From the NCBI RefSeq assembly GCF_001645385.1, contig NZ_LVHI01000012.1:734169-798168 (forward strand): 64,000 nucleotides of DNA, given 5' to 3'. The stretch comes from Rhodococcoides kyotonense (GTDB lineage: Bacteria; Actinomycetota; Actinomycetes; Mycobacteriales; Mycobacteriaceae). The position numbers were made by a program, and so were the translations under genes. Below are positions 9,252 through 19,880 of this stretch, piece after piece (the stretch's first letter is position 1; every line of letters begins with the position of its first letter). The notes under the pieces were generated by a model, which saw nothing but the letters and a program-made list of their open reading frames with translations, did no database searches and had not been told where the DNA came from.

Positions 9252-9282
9252 CGGGCGTTTCCTCCTCTCGCTCTATTTCTTT

Positions 9283-9914
9283 TTACTTCTCCTCGGATGC
9301 ATCGGCATCCGATTCCGCAGCTGTTGCCGGGACTTCGTCGACCACGCCCACCATCGCGGTACGCAGGACCTTGTCGCCGAGCTTGTAGCCCGGACGCATC
9401 AACGTCCCGATGACCGGATTGCTGCCGTCGCCCTCGTGGGAGACGGCCTCGTGGATCGCCGGGTCGAACGTGTCGCCGACGACACCGAACGTCGCGAGAC
9501 CGATGTTGGTGAAGACACCGGCCAGCTTGTCGGCCACCGACTTCAGCGGACCCGTCTCCAGGTCGCCGTGCTGACGCGCGCGCTCGAGGTCGTCGAGAAC
9601 GGGAAGCAGCTGCGATACGACGGACGCCTTGGCGTTGTCGATCACCGACTGCTTGTCCCGATCCGTACGACGGCGGTAGTTGGTGTACTCCGCCTGCAGA
9701 CGCTGCAGATCCGCGGTGAGCTCTTCGACCTGCGTGTCACGCGGGTCCTGCTCGTCCTCCGCGATCGCTTCTTCCACCGAGCCGGGCTGCGGCGCAGCCG
9801 CGGTACCCGCCAAGGGTTCCGCTACTGCGTCGCCGTCCCGTGCTTCACCGGTCTCGCGATCCACCTTGCGCTTGTCGACATAGGTGACCGGTTCCTGCTC
9901 GGTGTTCTCCGAGC

Positions 9915-9918
<4 letters not shown>
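9283..9918 (-). CDS. grpE: Nucleotide exchange factor GrpE
   Basis: A 211-residue GrpE. An acidic, Ala/Pro-rich N-terminal arm of about 60 residues precedes the long dimerisation helix ([20 protein letters not shown]). The C-terminal beta domain contains the conserved DPAIHEAV and [13 protein letters not shown] segments. It promotes ADP release from DnaK. The GTG start overlaps the dnaK stop by 4 bp (GTGA), which indicates translational coupling. Confidence 0.95.
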
Positions 9919-11759
<1,841 letters not shown>

Positions 11760-11796
11760 AGTGTTTCCTCCTGTTTGTAGCTTGGTCTGATTCCTA

Positions 11797-11817
11797 GCTG
11801 AGCGAACCGCACTCAAG
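11797..11817 (-). promoter_or_regulatory. Second, degenerate HAIR-like element
   Basis: A perfect half-site ACTCAAG at 11811-11817 is paired, with the correct 7-bp spacing, with a weak half-site GCTGAGC at 11797-11803 that matches CTTGAGT at four of seven bases. It lies between the strong HAIR and the dnaK start. It could be an auxiliary HspR site or a decayed copy. Confidence 0.4.
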
Positions 11818-11851
11818 TCTGCCCCGACGGATTCGGATCCGTCAACTCGGA

Positions 11852-11872
11852 CTTGAGCCTGGTCCACTCAAG
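11852..11872 (-). promoter_or_regulatory. HAIR element (HspR operator) upstream of dnaK
   Basis: CTTGAGC-N7-ACTCAAG matches the HspR-associated inverted repeat CTTGAGT-N7-ACTCAAG at 13 of 14 positions. It lies about 95-115 bp upstream of the dnaK ATG, where HspR would control the operon promoter and thereby its own synthesis. Confidence 0.85.
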
Positions 11873-11953
11873 GCTGTCGAAAGGCTCAACGGAGGGGTCG
11901 GCGCGTTTGTTCCCGCGGCTCACGAAAATTGTTCGACATGGCCCGACACAGCA

Positions 11954-11987
11954 CTGCGCCGCGACGGGCATACCCGTCGCGGCGCAG
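11954..11987 (-). terminator. Hairpin terminator after the secreted-protein gene
   Basis: A perfect 15-bp stem (arms 11954-11968 and 11973-11987) with a CATA loop lies 20 bp beyond the stop of the minus-strand gene ending at 12008. There is no T-run, which is common for actinobacterial terminators. It also insulates the downstream dnaK promoter from readthrough. Confidence 0.7.
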
Positions 11988-12007
11988 ATTCGGTGAAAGC
12001 TCGTAAT

Positions 12008-12505
12008 CTAGGCGTCGGCCTCGTCGTCGACCTCGGGCGCGCAGTTGATGCTCAGCAGGCCGACGGCGATGTTGTTCGGGTACGCGGCGTCGAGCTGCGG
12101 GCTGAACGCTGCCGCACCGCCGGGACGCGAGACCCACTCGGTCAGCTCGCTCGGGACCGTGTAGGTCACCTTCTCGCCGGCCTCGATGACCTCCTCGTTG
12201 AAGACACCGGGCGCATCGGGGAACACGGCGAAGTTGGTGGCGACGTTCGCCGCGTCACCCTTGCCCACGTTCTCGACGTCGATCGTCAGAGCGGCGAACA
12301 GCCCCTCCTTGCCCTCGACAGGCACGCACTTGGTTCCGATGGCCACCGCGAGGTCGGGCGACTCCGGCATCGACGATCCGAACGGCGCGGGTGCGGGCGC
12401 CTCTTCTTCCTGAGCCGACGCAACGGGTGCCAGCGCGACCGCACCGACGGCGGCGGCGAAGACGGCCGTCGAGGCCATGACTGTGGTGCGGGCAAAGCGA
12501 CGCAT
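12008..12505 (-). CDS. Secreted protein of unknown function
   Basis: A 165-residue protein with a clear signal peptide: basic start MRRFAR, hydrophobic core AVFAAAVGAVALAP and a cleavage site after VASAQ near residue 31. The mature part is acidic and beta-rich, with two cysteines (TKCVPVEG and SINCAPEV) that could form one disulfide, and an acidic tail EVDDEADA. CAGGAG precedes the ATG. I do not recognise the family. The gene stands alone between a terminator-like hairpin and a divergent gene. Confidence 0.75.
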   Translation of the reverse strand: MRRFARTTVMASTAVFAAAVGAVALAPVASAQEEEAPAPAPFGSSMPESPDLAVAIGTKCVPVEGKEGLFAALTIDVENVGKGDAANVATNFAVFPDAPGVFNEEVIEAGEKVTYTVPSELTEWVSRPGGAAAFSPQLDAAYPNNIAVGLLSINCAPEVDDEADA

Positions 12506-12758
12506 ATGTGACTCCTGTGACTGAAGTGAAGGTTGTTGCGACTAACTATTACCTACATCAATCAGACATTCCACACCGAACGGTCTCGATTGGGTGACGC
12601 TTCAAGCACCGAACGTCACGGCTTACAACGATGTAATTCACCGCCGCAGAGCCTGTCTCGCAGTCAGGTTTCGCGGAATATCGGCGGGGGGATACGGAAC
12701 ACTGCGGCGCAGCCCGCGCGTACGTAGGGTCTAGAACAAAGCGAGGCTACGGAGGCAC

Positions 12759-14939
12759 ATGGATCCCGAAGTGCAGCACGAACCGAGCGAGATCACGTAC
12801 GACGAGAAGTTCTATCCGGCACGACCCCGTCCGCTGCGCCCTTCCGTTCGCCGTGCCGACCGCAACGGCGCGCGGTCCCAGGACGGCGACCCGTCGGCGG
12901 ACAATCCGCAGTACGTCGAATGGCTCACCGAGCAGTCGATGCTGCGCGACGCCACGCTGATCGCCGAGCAGCTGTCCGGCAAGGGCAGCATGTGGCAGAA
13001 CCCGTACGCCGATCCGAACCCGCGCGGTGCCGTCGAACGTGCGCCCGTCTGGTTCACGGCCTACCCGATCTCGGTCATCAACGCCCCACGGACCAGCTTC
13101 CTCAGCACCCTCGGTGACGAGGCGCTGTGGCAGGCGTTCTCCGAAATCGGTATCACCGCAGTCCATACCGGGCCGGTGAAGGTCGCGGGCGGCATCCACG
13201 GCTGGCGTCCGACACCGTCGGTCGACGGTCACTTCGACCGCATCGGCATGCAGATCGACCCTGCCTTCGGCACCGAGGAGGAGTTCCGACGCCTGTGCGT
13301 CGTCGCAGCCGCGTACGACGGCATCGTCATCGACGACATCGTCCCCGGCCACACCGGTAAGGGTGCCGACTTCCGGCTCGCGGAGATGGCCGTCGCCGAC
13401 TATCCGGGCATCTACCACATGGTGGAGATCGAACCGCAGGACTGGCATCTGCTCCCCCGCGTCCGCGCAGGCGCCGATTCACAGAACATCGACGCCGAAG
13501 CCGAGGCCAACCTCGCCCGCGCCGGCTACATCATCGGCCAGCTGCAGCGCGTCATCTTCTACGAGCTCGGCGTCAAGGAAACCAACTGGAGCGCAACAGC
13601 TCCCGTCGTCGGTGTCGACGGCGTAGAACGACGCTGGGTGTATCTGCACTACTTCAAGGCGGGGCAGCCGTCGATCAACTGGCTGGACCCGTCGTTCGCC
13701 GGAATGCGTCTGGTGATCGGCGACGCGTGCCACTCCATCGCCGATCTCGGAGCGGGCGCCCTGCGTCTCGACGCGAACGGGTTCCTGGGCGTCGAGCGTC
13801 GCGCCGAAGGACCGGGGTGGTCCGAGGGACATCCGTTGTCCGAGGCCGCGAATCACCTGATCGCGAGTGTCGTGCGCAAGATGGGCGGGTTCACGTTCCA
13901 GGAGTTGAACCTGACGATCGACGACATCAAGGCGATGGGCGCCAACGGCGCCGACCTGTCGTACGACTTCATCAACCGGCCCGCGTACCACCACGCACTC
14001 GTCATGGGAAACACCGAATTCCTGCGGCTGACAATGTCGTTGGCCCGCGACCACGGCGTCGACCCGGCATCTCTGGTTCACGCGCTGCAGAACCACGACG
14101 AGCTCACCTTCGAGCTGATTCACTTCGCGACGCTGCATGCCGAGGACGAGTTCCACTACTGCGGCGAGGTCGTCAAGGGTTCCGACCTGGGCGACCAGAT
14201 CCGCGCCGAGCTCACCGACCGTCTGACCGGCCGATGGGCGCCGTACAACCGAACGTTCACGACCAACGGAATCGCCTGCACCACAGCCAGTGTCATCACG
14301 GCGTCGCTCGGGATCAGAGACCTCGACCGGATGGACGAATCCGACATCGAGACCGTCAAGACGGCACATCTGATGCTCGCGATGTACAACGCGCTGCAGC
14401 CCGGCGTGTTCGCACTGTCCGGTTGGGACCTGCTCGGAATTCTGCCGGTCGACGCGGACGACGTGGCCGAGCTCATCCGTGAGGGCGACACCCGCTGGCT
14501 GAACCGCGGGGCCCACGACCTGATGGGCAGCTACCCCGAAGCCGAGCGATCGGAATCCGGAATGCCGCGCGGCAGAAGCCTGTACGGCACGCTTCCCGAG
14601 CAGTTGAAGGACCACAACTCGTTCGCCCGTCGTCTGGCCCGAATCATCGAGCTACGCAACAGGTACGGCATCGCCACCGCGCAACAGCTCGACGTGCCGA
14701 CGGTGTCTCACAAGGGCCTGCTCGTGCTGGTCCACTGCCTGAATCAAGGCGTCATCCAGGCGACCGTCATCAACTTCTCGTCGGACGAGGTCGTCGCCAC
14801 CATTCAGTCCAAACATCTCACGGCGGGTGCGACGGTCTACGACATGTTCGACGACTCCGAAGTCGCTGTGGTCGACGAGCTGAACAGTTTCCCGATGACG
14901 CTCGCGCCGTACCAGGGGGTGCCGGTCATCCTGCGGTGA
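12759..14939 (+). CDS. GH13 trehalose synthase-like enzyme (maltose alpha-D-glucosyltransferase type)
   Basis: A 726-residue GH13 enzyme. The catalytic set is visible: nucleophile Asp in [12 protein letters not shown] near residue 350, acid/base Glu in [11 protein letters not shown] near residue 385, and the transition-state-stabilising Asp in [11 protein letters not shown] near residue 450. The segment [20 protein letters not shown] and [20 protein letters not shown] belong to the divergent TreS-like branch rather than to mycobacterial TreS itself. The probable reaction is interconversion of maltose and trehalose. CGGAGG precedes the ATG, and TAGGGT near 12725 may be its -10 box. A membrane-protein gene overlaps its stop. 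Confidence 0.75.
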   Translation: MDPEVQHEPSEITYDEKFYPARPRPLRPSVRRADRNGARSQDGDPSADNPQYVEWLTEQSMLRDATLIAEQLSGKGSMWQNPYADPNPRGAVERAPVWFTAYPISVINAPRTSFLSTLGDEALWQAFSEIGITAVHTGPVKVAGGIHGWRPTPSVDGHFDRIGMQIDPAFGTEEEFRRLCVVAAAYDGIVIDDIVPGHTGKGADFRLAEMAVADYPGIYHMVEIEPQDWHLLPRVRAGADSQNIDAEAEANLARAGYIIGQLQRVIFYELGVKETNWSATAPVVGVDGVERRWVYLHYFKAGQPSINWLDPSFAGMRLVIGDACHSIADLGAGALRLDANGFLGVERRAEGPGWSEGHPLSEAANHLIASVVRKMGGFTFQELNLTIDDIKAMGANGADLSYDFINRPAYHHALVMGNTEFLRLTMSLARDHGVDPASLVHALQNHDELTFELIHFATLHAEDEFHYCGEVVKGSDLGDQIRAELTDRLTGRWAPYNRTFTTNGIACTTASVITASLGIRDLDRMDESDIETVKTAHLMLAMYNALQPGVFALSGWDLLGILPVDADDVAELIREGDTRWLNRGAHDLMGSYPEAERSESGMPRGRSLYGTLPEQLKDHNSFARRLARIIELRNRYGIATAQQLDVPTVSHKGLLVLVHCLNQGVIQATVINFSSDEVVATIQSKHLTAGATVYDMFDDSEVAVVDELNSFPMTLAPYQGVPVILR

Positions 14940-14956
14940 CCCTAGGATTGGTCAGC

Positions 14957-15493
14957 GTGAACGAAGAGCGAGAATCCGAGTTTCGTCGACCGCCGGCACG
15001 CCCGGAATTCTCCGTCGCTCCGTTGCGTCCACACACCGAACCGACCGGGCCGACGCCCGCGCTGCGAATCGCACTGTGGGCGTGGGCCGCGGTGGCCGTC
15101 GTGTTGGTCGGGATCGCAGCCGTCGTCGCCCTCGAGTACGACGACGTGCGCGCAGCTCTCGCGGTCTCGGTGCAGGACGCCGGGGCCGGCGCCACGTCGT
15201 CCGAGGTCGCGGACACGGTGACGGCAACCCTGCTCGGCAGCGGCGCCGTAGCGCTGGTACTGCTTCTGCTCGCGGCGCTCGGTCTGTCGATGGCCGCCGC
15301 CAAGCGGGTCGCGTCGGGAATTCTTCTCCTCGTCGTCGGACTCGCGACGGTCGGTGCGTGCGTCCTGTTCTGGTCGTTCATGTCCGACGCGGGGTCCATC
15401 GCATCGGGCGTGCTGCAGTGGGGTCCGTTGGTGGGCGCGGGCTTCGCCGCAATCGCGTCGGTCGCCGCGGCTATCGGTATGGCCCGGAAGTGA
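14957..15493 (+). CDS. Small membrane protein of unknown function
   Basis: About 178 residues. A polar N-terminal stretch of roughly 40 residues is followed by four predicted membrane helices: ALWAWAAVAVVLVGIAAVVA, a helix at VALVLLLLAALGLSMAAA, GILLLVVGLATVGACVLFW and VGAGFAAIASVAAAIGMA. GTG 14957 was chosen because TAGGAT at 14943-14948 lies 8 bp before it, which would give a leaderless mRNA. A GTG at 14936 overlapping the preceding stop by GTGA is an alternative. No family recognised. Confidence 0.7.
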   Translation: MNEERESEFRRPPARPEFSVAPLRPHTEPTGPTPALRIALWAWAAVAVVLVGIAAVVALEYDDVRAALAVSVQDAGAGATSSEVADTVTATLLGSGAVALVLLLLAALGLSMAAAKRVASGILLLVVGLATVGACVLFWSFMSDAGSIASGVLQWGPLVGAGFAAIASVAAAIGMARK

Positions 15494-15522
15494 TCTTCGC
15501 CGCCCGGGATGCGTTCAACAGC

Positions 15523-15541
15523 TAAGGGTTGCTTTACTTAA
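15523..15541 (+). promoter_or_regulatory. IdeR/DtxR-like iron box
   Basis: TAAGGGTTGCTTTACTTAA matches the 19-bp iron box TTAGGTTAGGCTAACCTAA at 12 positions, including both outer half-sites. It ends 3 bp before the start codon of a siderophore-binding lipoprotein gene, so iron-bound IdeR could block transcription or early elongation. The match is imperfect; the neighbouring gene's function supports it. Confidence 0.5.
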
Positions 15542-15544
15542 GTC

Positions 15545-16507
15545 ATGAATTCGATCCCGACTCGACGTCTCATGGCTCTGACCAGCACGGCGTCGGTTCT
15601 CTTACTTGTCACTGCCTGTAGTTCCTCGGAAGCGTCCGAGGAACAGGCGACACCGGGTACGCATTCGGTCTCGACGCAGTTCGGCACGATCGACGTTCCC
15701 GACGAGATCGAATCCGTCGTCGTCATCGACGGGCGCCGCGACCTCGACATCGCACTCGCGTTCGATCTTCCGATCGTCGGCATGCCGGTCGAAACCGAAG
15801 CTCCGCCGGAGATTCCGGGCGCCCTCACCGCACCCACCGAAGCGCTTCTCGCCGACGGGGTTCCGGAGCTGTATCCGCGGAATGTCGTCGACGTCGAGTC
15901 CATCGCACGCGTCGCCCCCGACCTGATCATCGGTCGTGACGAGGTCGTCGAGGAGATCTACGACCAGCTGAGCACCGTCGCACCGGTTCTGCCCGTCGGT
16001 TCCACCGGTTCCGGTGTCACGTGGCAGCAGGACGTCCAGGCCGTCGGCGACGCGTTGAACCTGCAGGACGACGCGCAGAAGATCATCGCCGAGTACGACG
16101 CACGGGTCGGCGAGATCAAGGCCACCCACGCCGACGCCATCGCGAACACCGTCGTGTTGCCCGTCAGCACATCCGACGAAGGGGGCATCTCCGTCGGACG
16201 CGAGCGTGTTCCGTCCATCGCACTCGTGGACATCGGTGCGCGCTTCGGAAGTGCATGGGATGCAGCGACTCCCGAGGTGGAGTACGGGCCCGAGAACATC
16301 ACGGCGGCCGGCGACGCCGACGCGATCATCGCCGCCATCACCACGGACGAGGACCTGCGCGCGATGAACGCCAACGCACTCTGGACGTCCCTGCCCGCGG
16401 TAGCGAACGGCCGCATCGTCCGTACCGACAAGTTCACCAACGACGGCGGACCGTTGACCGCATTGTGGACGCTCGACCTGGTCGAGCAGTTGTACGCACC
16501 CGAGTAG
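15545..16507 (+). CDS. Iron-siderophore ABC transporter substrate-binding lipoprotein
   Basis: A 320-residue class III substrate-binding protein. A lipoprotein signal (LLVTACSS, modified Cys near residue 25) anchors it to the membrane. The mature region has two FepB/FecB-type lobes joined by a long helix; SIARVAPDLIIGRDE and TSLPAVANGRIVRTDKF are typical family landmarks. It would deliver ferric siderophore to a permease encoded elsewhere, since none is adjacent. An IdeR-like box overlaps its promoter. It ends convergently against iniC with a 14-bp gap. Confidence 0.85.
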   Translation: MNSIPTRRLMALTSTASVLLLVTACSSSEASEEQATPGTHSVSTQFGTIDVPDEIESVVVIDGRRDLDIALAFDLPIVGMPVETEAPPEIPGALTAPTEALLADGVPELYPRNVVDVESIARVAPDLIIGRDEVVEEIYDQLSTVAPVLPVGSTGSGVTWQQDVQAVGDALNLQDDAQKIIAEYDARVGEIKATHADAIANTVVLPVSTSDEGGISVGRERVPSIALVDIGARFGSAWDAATPEVEYGPENITAAGDADAIIAAITTDEDLRAMNANALWTSLPAVANGRIVRTDKFTNDGGPLTALWTLDLVEQLYAPE

Positions 16508-16521
16508 GAGCTACGTCCGGA

Positions 16522-17970
16522 TCAGCGCGTGCCTGCGACGATGCCCTCCGCGCTGCGCGCGGCCACGGCGCAGGCACGCGCAGTGAAGGGATCGAGCAGC
16601 GGATGCTCGGACATCCTGCGCCACTTTCGCACTGCGGTGAGCGCACCGTCGCGTATCCCGCTGTCCGCGTCCATACCCAACCGGGCAGCGGGACTTATCC
16701 CGTAGCCGCCGATGAGGCGTTGCAACTCGGCGAGGTCGCCTTCCGGAAGCTTTGGCGCCTGCGAGCGCATCCTGCCGAGCAGGCGCAACTCCTGGAAACC
16801 GTGCACGTCGGCCAACATTCGGCCTGCTTCGGCGCGGAATACCCCGGACTGCGGGATCGGCCGTGCTTCCAGGATGCGTTGAAGCGCAACGAGAGCCGAG
16901 TGGAGCTTCAGCTGGTCGGCACGCTGCCCGAACTGGACGTCGATGACCGAACGCAGTTCGTTCAACCCACTACGCTCGACGAGTTCCGCTGCGAGCGTCG
17001 GTGAATCGTGCACACCGAGCTTGATCAGCGTGATCGCCATGCGAATTCCGAACAACCCGAAGCGGTCGACGATGGACGCACGCAGATCCGCGTCCACCGG
17101 CAGCAGCCCCGGACGGGAGAACCGATCGGCGGACAGCATGGCGAGCTGCAGGTCGGCGTCGGGCACCTGGGCGAGCGTTTCGAACGCAGCGAACTCGTTC
17201 TGCCGCAACGTCTCTGCCGCCAACGCGAGCAGGCCTGCCACCGGAACGACGGCCTGACACAGCCCGGTCGCCTCCAACTCGGCGGCGAAGCGCGACGCCA
17301 CCTCCTTGGCGGACATCATCGCGTCCATGCGGCCCGCGCCTACCTCGTCGGCACGGGACACGACGCCCACGACACCGAGCGGGCCGGACTCGCCGCCGAC
17401 GTGTGCGCCGATCTGGCCAAGGAACGACACGTCCGTCGCATTCAGCGTCCGTAGCAGATACACCACCGCGTCCGCGCCCGACGACGCGTTCTCCGGTGTC
17501 AGCATCGACAGCGTCCTCGCCGACACGTCGCGGGACAGCGACGACGTCCCCGGGGTGTCGATGATGGTGGTGTGGTGCAACGTTCGCGCCGGCCATTCGA
17601 CGTCGAGGCGATCCACCTGCGACGCCGTCAGGGAACCGAGGTCGAACGTCAGCCTTCCGTCGCGACGCTGAACGGGCACGTGTGCAGAGCGGTCACCGTC
17701 GTACCAGGCCGTCACGGTCGGCGACGGGCCGCTGCGGTACCACGTCACGACCTTGGTGCACTCGGTCGCGTCGGTCGGCGCTATGTCCTGTCCGACAAGC
17801 GAATTGAGCAGAGTCGACTTGCCCGCCTTCAACGACCCCGCCAGCGCGACGCGTAACGGCTGGTCCAGCCGGTCGAGACATTCCGTCAGTGCTGCGGCCG
17901 CATAGGTGTCGATGGAGTAGGCGCTGCGTGCCGCGGCGATGAGGGTGCGAGCGTCGGCGAGAGCGGTCAC
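16522..17970 (-). CDS. iniC: Dynamin-like GTPase IniC
   Basis: A 482-residue dynamin-family GTPase. The P-loop AGSLKAGKSTLLNSL lies near residues 45-59, the switch motif DTPG near residue 138, and the G4-type motif is SRAD near residue 205. No membrane helix is evident, in contrast to IniA. Length and position match M. tuberculosis IniC (Rv0343). The ATG overlaps the iniA stop by 4 bp. The iniBAC operon is induced by cell-wall inhibitors such as isoniazid and ethambutol in mycobacteria, and IniA/IniC are thought to remodel the membrane. Confidence 0.88.
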   Translation of the reverse strand: MTALADARTLIAAARSAYSIDTYAAAALTECLDRLDQPLRVALAGSLKAGKSTLLNSLVGQDIAPTDATECTKVVTWYRSGPSPTVTAWYDGDRSAHVPVQRRDGRLTFDLGSLTASQVDRLDVEWPARTLHHTTIIDTPGTSSLSRDVSARTLSMLTPENASSGADAVVYLLRTLNATDVSFLGQIGAHVGGESGPLGVVGVVSRADEVGAGRMDAMMSAKEVASRFAAELEATGLCQAVVPVAGLLALAAETLRQNEFAAFETLAQVPDADLQLAMLSADRFSRPGLLPVDADLRASIVDRFGLFGIRMAITLIKLGVHDSPTLAAELVERSGLNELRSVIDVQFGQRADQLKLHSALVALQRILEARPIPQSGVFRAEAGRMLADVHGFQELRLLGRMRSQAPKLPEGDLAELQRLIGGYGISPAARLGMDADSGIRDGALTAVRKWRRMSEHPLLDPFTARACAVAARSAEGIVAGTR

Positions 17971-19781
17971 CGGACGGAATCACCTGCCGGTACGAGAGCC
18001 GACGCGCGTTCGTTCAGTTCTGCGACGACCTTCATGTCCCGATCCAATTGCGCGATGCGCGTCGTCCGTTCGGTGGTTTCGACGTTCGCGGCCTCCTGGG
18101 CGGCCTTCAGCGAATCGTTGAGCGATCGAAGAGTCTGCTCGGCGATCGACGTGAAGTGGTCGCGCAGGACGCGCTGGATCTGCCGCAGTCGGTCCTTGGA
18201 CTCCTTGCCGACCTGGAAGCTGACGTCGTCGGTGAATCGGCGGATCGCCATCTTGGCCTCGGCACGCCTGCTCTTGATCCGATTTTCCTTGTCCTCCTTG
18301 TACGCCTTCGTGCCCAGCAGCACTCCGGCGCCGATGGAGATCGGGTTGAGCAGGCTGAGCCCGACGAACGTCGTGATGAGACCGAACATCAGGATGCCGC
18401 CGTACGACCCGCGCATACCGACGAGCACCTTCTGCGTGATACCGGTCTTGCCGGTCTCCAGATCCGCAAGCGACGCAACGGGATCGAGCACGTTCTCGAG
18501 GTCGCCGAGGTCCAGATCGGGTAGCGCGACGGCTCCCGCTGCCGCGAAGTGTTCCGCGACGAGCTCGGACAACCACAGTGCACGCTCGTGCGCCCACACG
18601 AAGTTGTCGCCGACGGATGCGGCGATCTGCTCCTCGAGCCATTCCCCCAGCTCGACCCAATCGGATCCGGGATCGCCTTCGTCGACGGTCTCCTCTGCTT
18701 CGCGCGTCACCCGGCGCAGGCGGTCGCGCAGGTCGTGGTCGATGTCCGACGCGAGGTCGGCGATACCGTCGCTCAGCGTCTGTTGCCACTGCGACGTCTT
18801 CTTGTGCAGTTCCTCGGCGGCGGCCTTGGCCCGCTGCAGTCCGGCGACGGCTGCCGCGGCGCGCTCCGGATCTCGCAGTGCCGCAAGCTCACTGCCCATG
18901 GCGAGCGTGAGATGTTCGGTGACGGAACGGACGTCGAGCGACACAGCGGAACGCGTCGTGGCATCGGCCGTCGACACGACCTGGTCGCGTAAGAACGCGT
19001 AGAGGTCGGGGAAGCCCGATTCGGCGTTGAGTTCCTCATCGTTCAACCGCAGCGCATGTGAACGCAGCAGCGACGACAGCGCGATCATGGGAACGTCGAG
19101 CCCCTCACGCTGCAGATGCCCACGGTTGGCCTCGACGATCTGACGCCAGTGCGGGTACAGGTCGGTCTTGGTGATCAACACGGCGACGGACGGGCACAGG
19201 CCGAGAACCTGTCGGAGGAAGGCGGTTTCGGGTTCGGTGAACTCGCGGCTCGCGTCGGACACGACCAGTACCGCGTCGGCCGACGGGATCAAGCCGAGAG
19301 TTGCTGCGGCATGCGGATTTCCGTGGCCTCCGACGCCGGGCGTATCGACGAGAACGAGTCCGTCCGCGAGAAGCGGACTCGGAACGTTCACCTCGAGACG
19401 CAGCACCTCACGCCCCTCGGCACGTGGACTCGCGGGCGTGACGGTCTGCAGTTCCTCGAGCGGGAGGTCGACGCGTACCGGGTCGTTACCCGGGTCGGCC
19501 AGAACCAGTTGCGCGCTCGGCTGTTCCGCGTTCTGCACGATCGTCGGGATCGCCGTCGTCTCGTCGTCACCGACCGAGCAGACCTCCAGATTCAACAGCG
19601 AGTTCACGAACTGGCTTTTCCCCTGTTTCAAGGGTCCTACGACGACTATTCGTCTTCTGGGGTCGAGCACTCGATCGCGTGCGAGTTCCATACGCGAGAC
19701 GAGATCGGACCGTCCGACCGTCTGCGCCACTGCCGCAGTGCGATCGAGCAGATCGGCCAGCTGCTTCGCTTGCCCGTCCAT
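17967..19781 (-). CDS. iniA: Dynamin-like GTPase IniA
   Basis: A 604-residue bacterial dynamin-like protein. GTPase motifs are GPLKQGKSQFVNSLL (P-loop, near residue 50), DTPGVGG (G3, near 145) and TKTD (G4, near 205). A hydrophobic hairpin, GGILMFGLITTFVGLSLL then ISIGAGVLLG, lies near residues 480-515 and would insert in the membrane, and helical stalk segments flank it. M. tuberculosis IniA (Rv0342) mediates nucleotide-independent membrane fission. AGAAGG precedes the ATG. It is separated from iniB by a strong hairpin and overlaps iniC by 4 bp. Confidence 0.9.
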   Translation of the reverse strand: MDGQAKQLADLLDRTAAVAQTVGRSDLVSRMELARDRVLDPRRRIVVVGPLKQGKSQFVNSLLNLEVCSVGDDETTAIPTIVQNAEQPSAQLVLADPGNDPVRVDLPLEELQTVTPASPRAEGREVLRLEVNVPSPLLADGLVLVDTPGVGGHGNPHAAATLGLIPSADAVLVVSDASREFTEPETAFLRQVLGLCPSVAVLITKTDLYPHWRQIVEANRGHLQREGLDVPMIALSSLLRSHALRLNDEELNAESGFPDLYAFLRDQVVSTADATTRSAVSLDVRSVTEHLTLAMGSELAALRDPERAAAAVAGLQRAKAAAEELHKKTSQWQQTLSDGIADLASDIDHDLRDRLRRVTREAEETVDEGDPGSDWVELGEWLEEQIAASVGDNFVWAHERALWLSELVAEHFAAAGAVALPDLDLGDLENVLDPVASLADLETGKTGITQKVLVGMRGSYGGILMFGLITTFVGLSLLNPISIGAGVLLGTKAYKEDKENRIKSRRAEAKMAIRRFTDDVSFQVGKESKDRLRQIQRVLRDHFTSIAEQTLRSLNDSLKAAQEAANVETTERTTRIAQLDRDMKVVAELNERASALVPAGDSVR

Positions 19782-19820
19782 AGCCTTCTTTCGGATACAC
19801 GTGTGTTTGAACGAGACTCT

Positions 19821-19863
19821 AACGACGAAGAGGCCCCGCGCGCACTATGCGGGGCCTCTTCGT
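19821..19863 (-). terminator. 17-bp perfect hairpin between iniB and iniA
   Basis: Arms 19821-19837 and 19847-19863 are exactly complementary over 17 bp with a 9-nt loop. It lies 18 bp after the iniB stop and 40 bp before the iniA start. No T-run follows, so it may terminate only part of the transcripts, or protect the iniB mRNA 3' end, making iniB more abundant than iniAC. Confidence 0.75.
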
Positions 19864-19880
19864 CGAACCATGTCAGGGTG

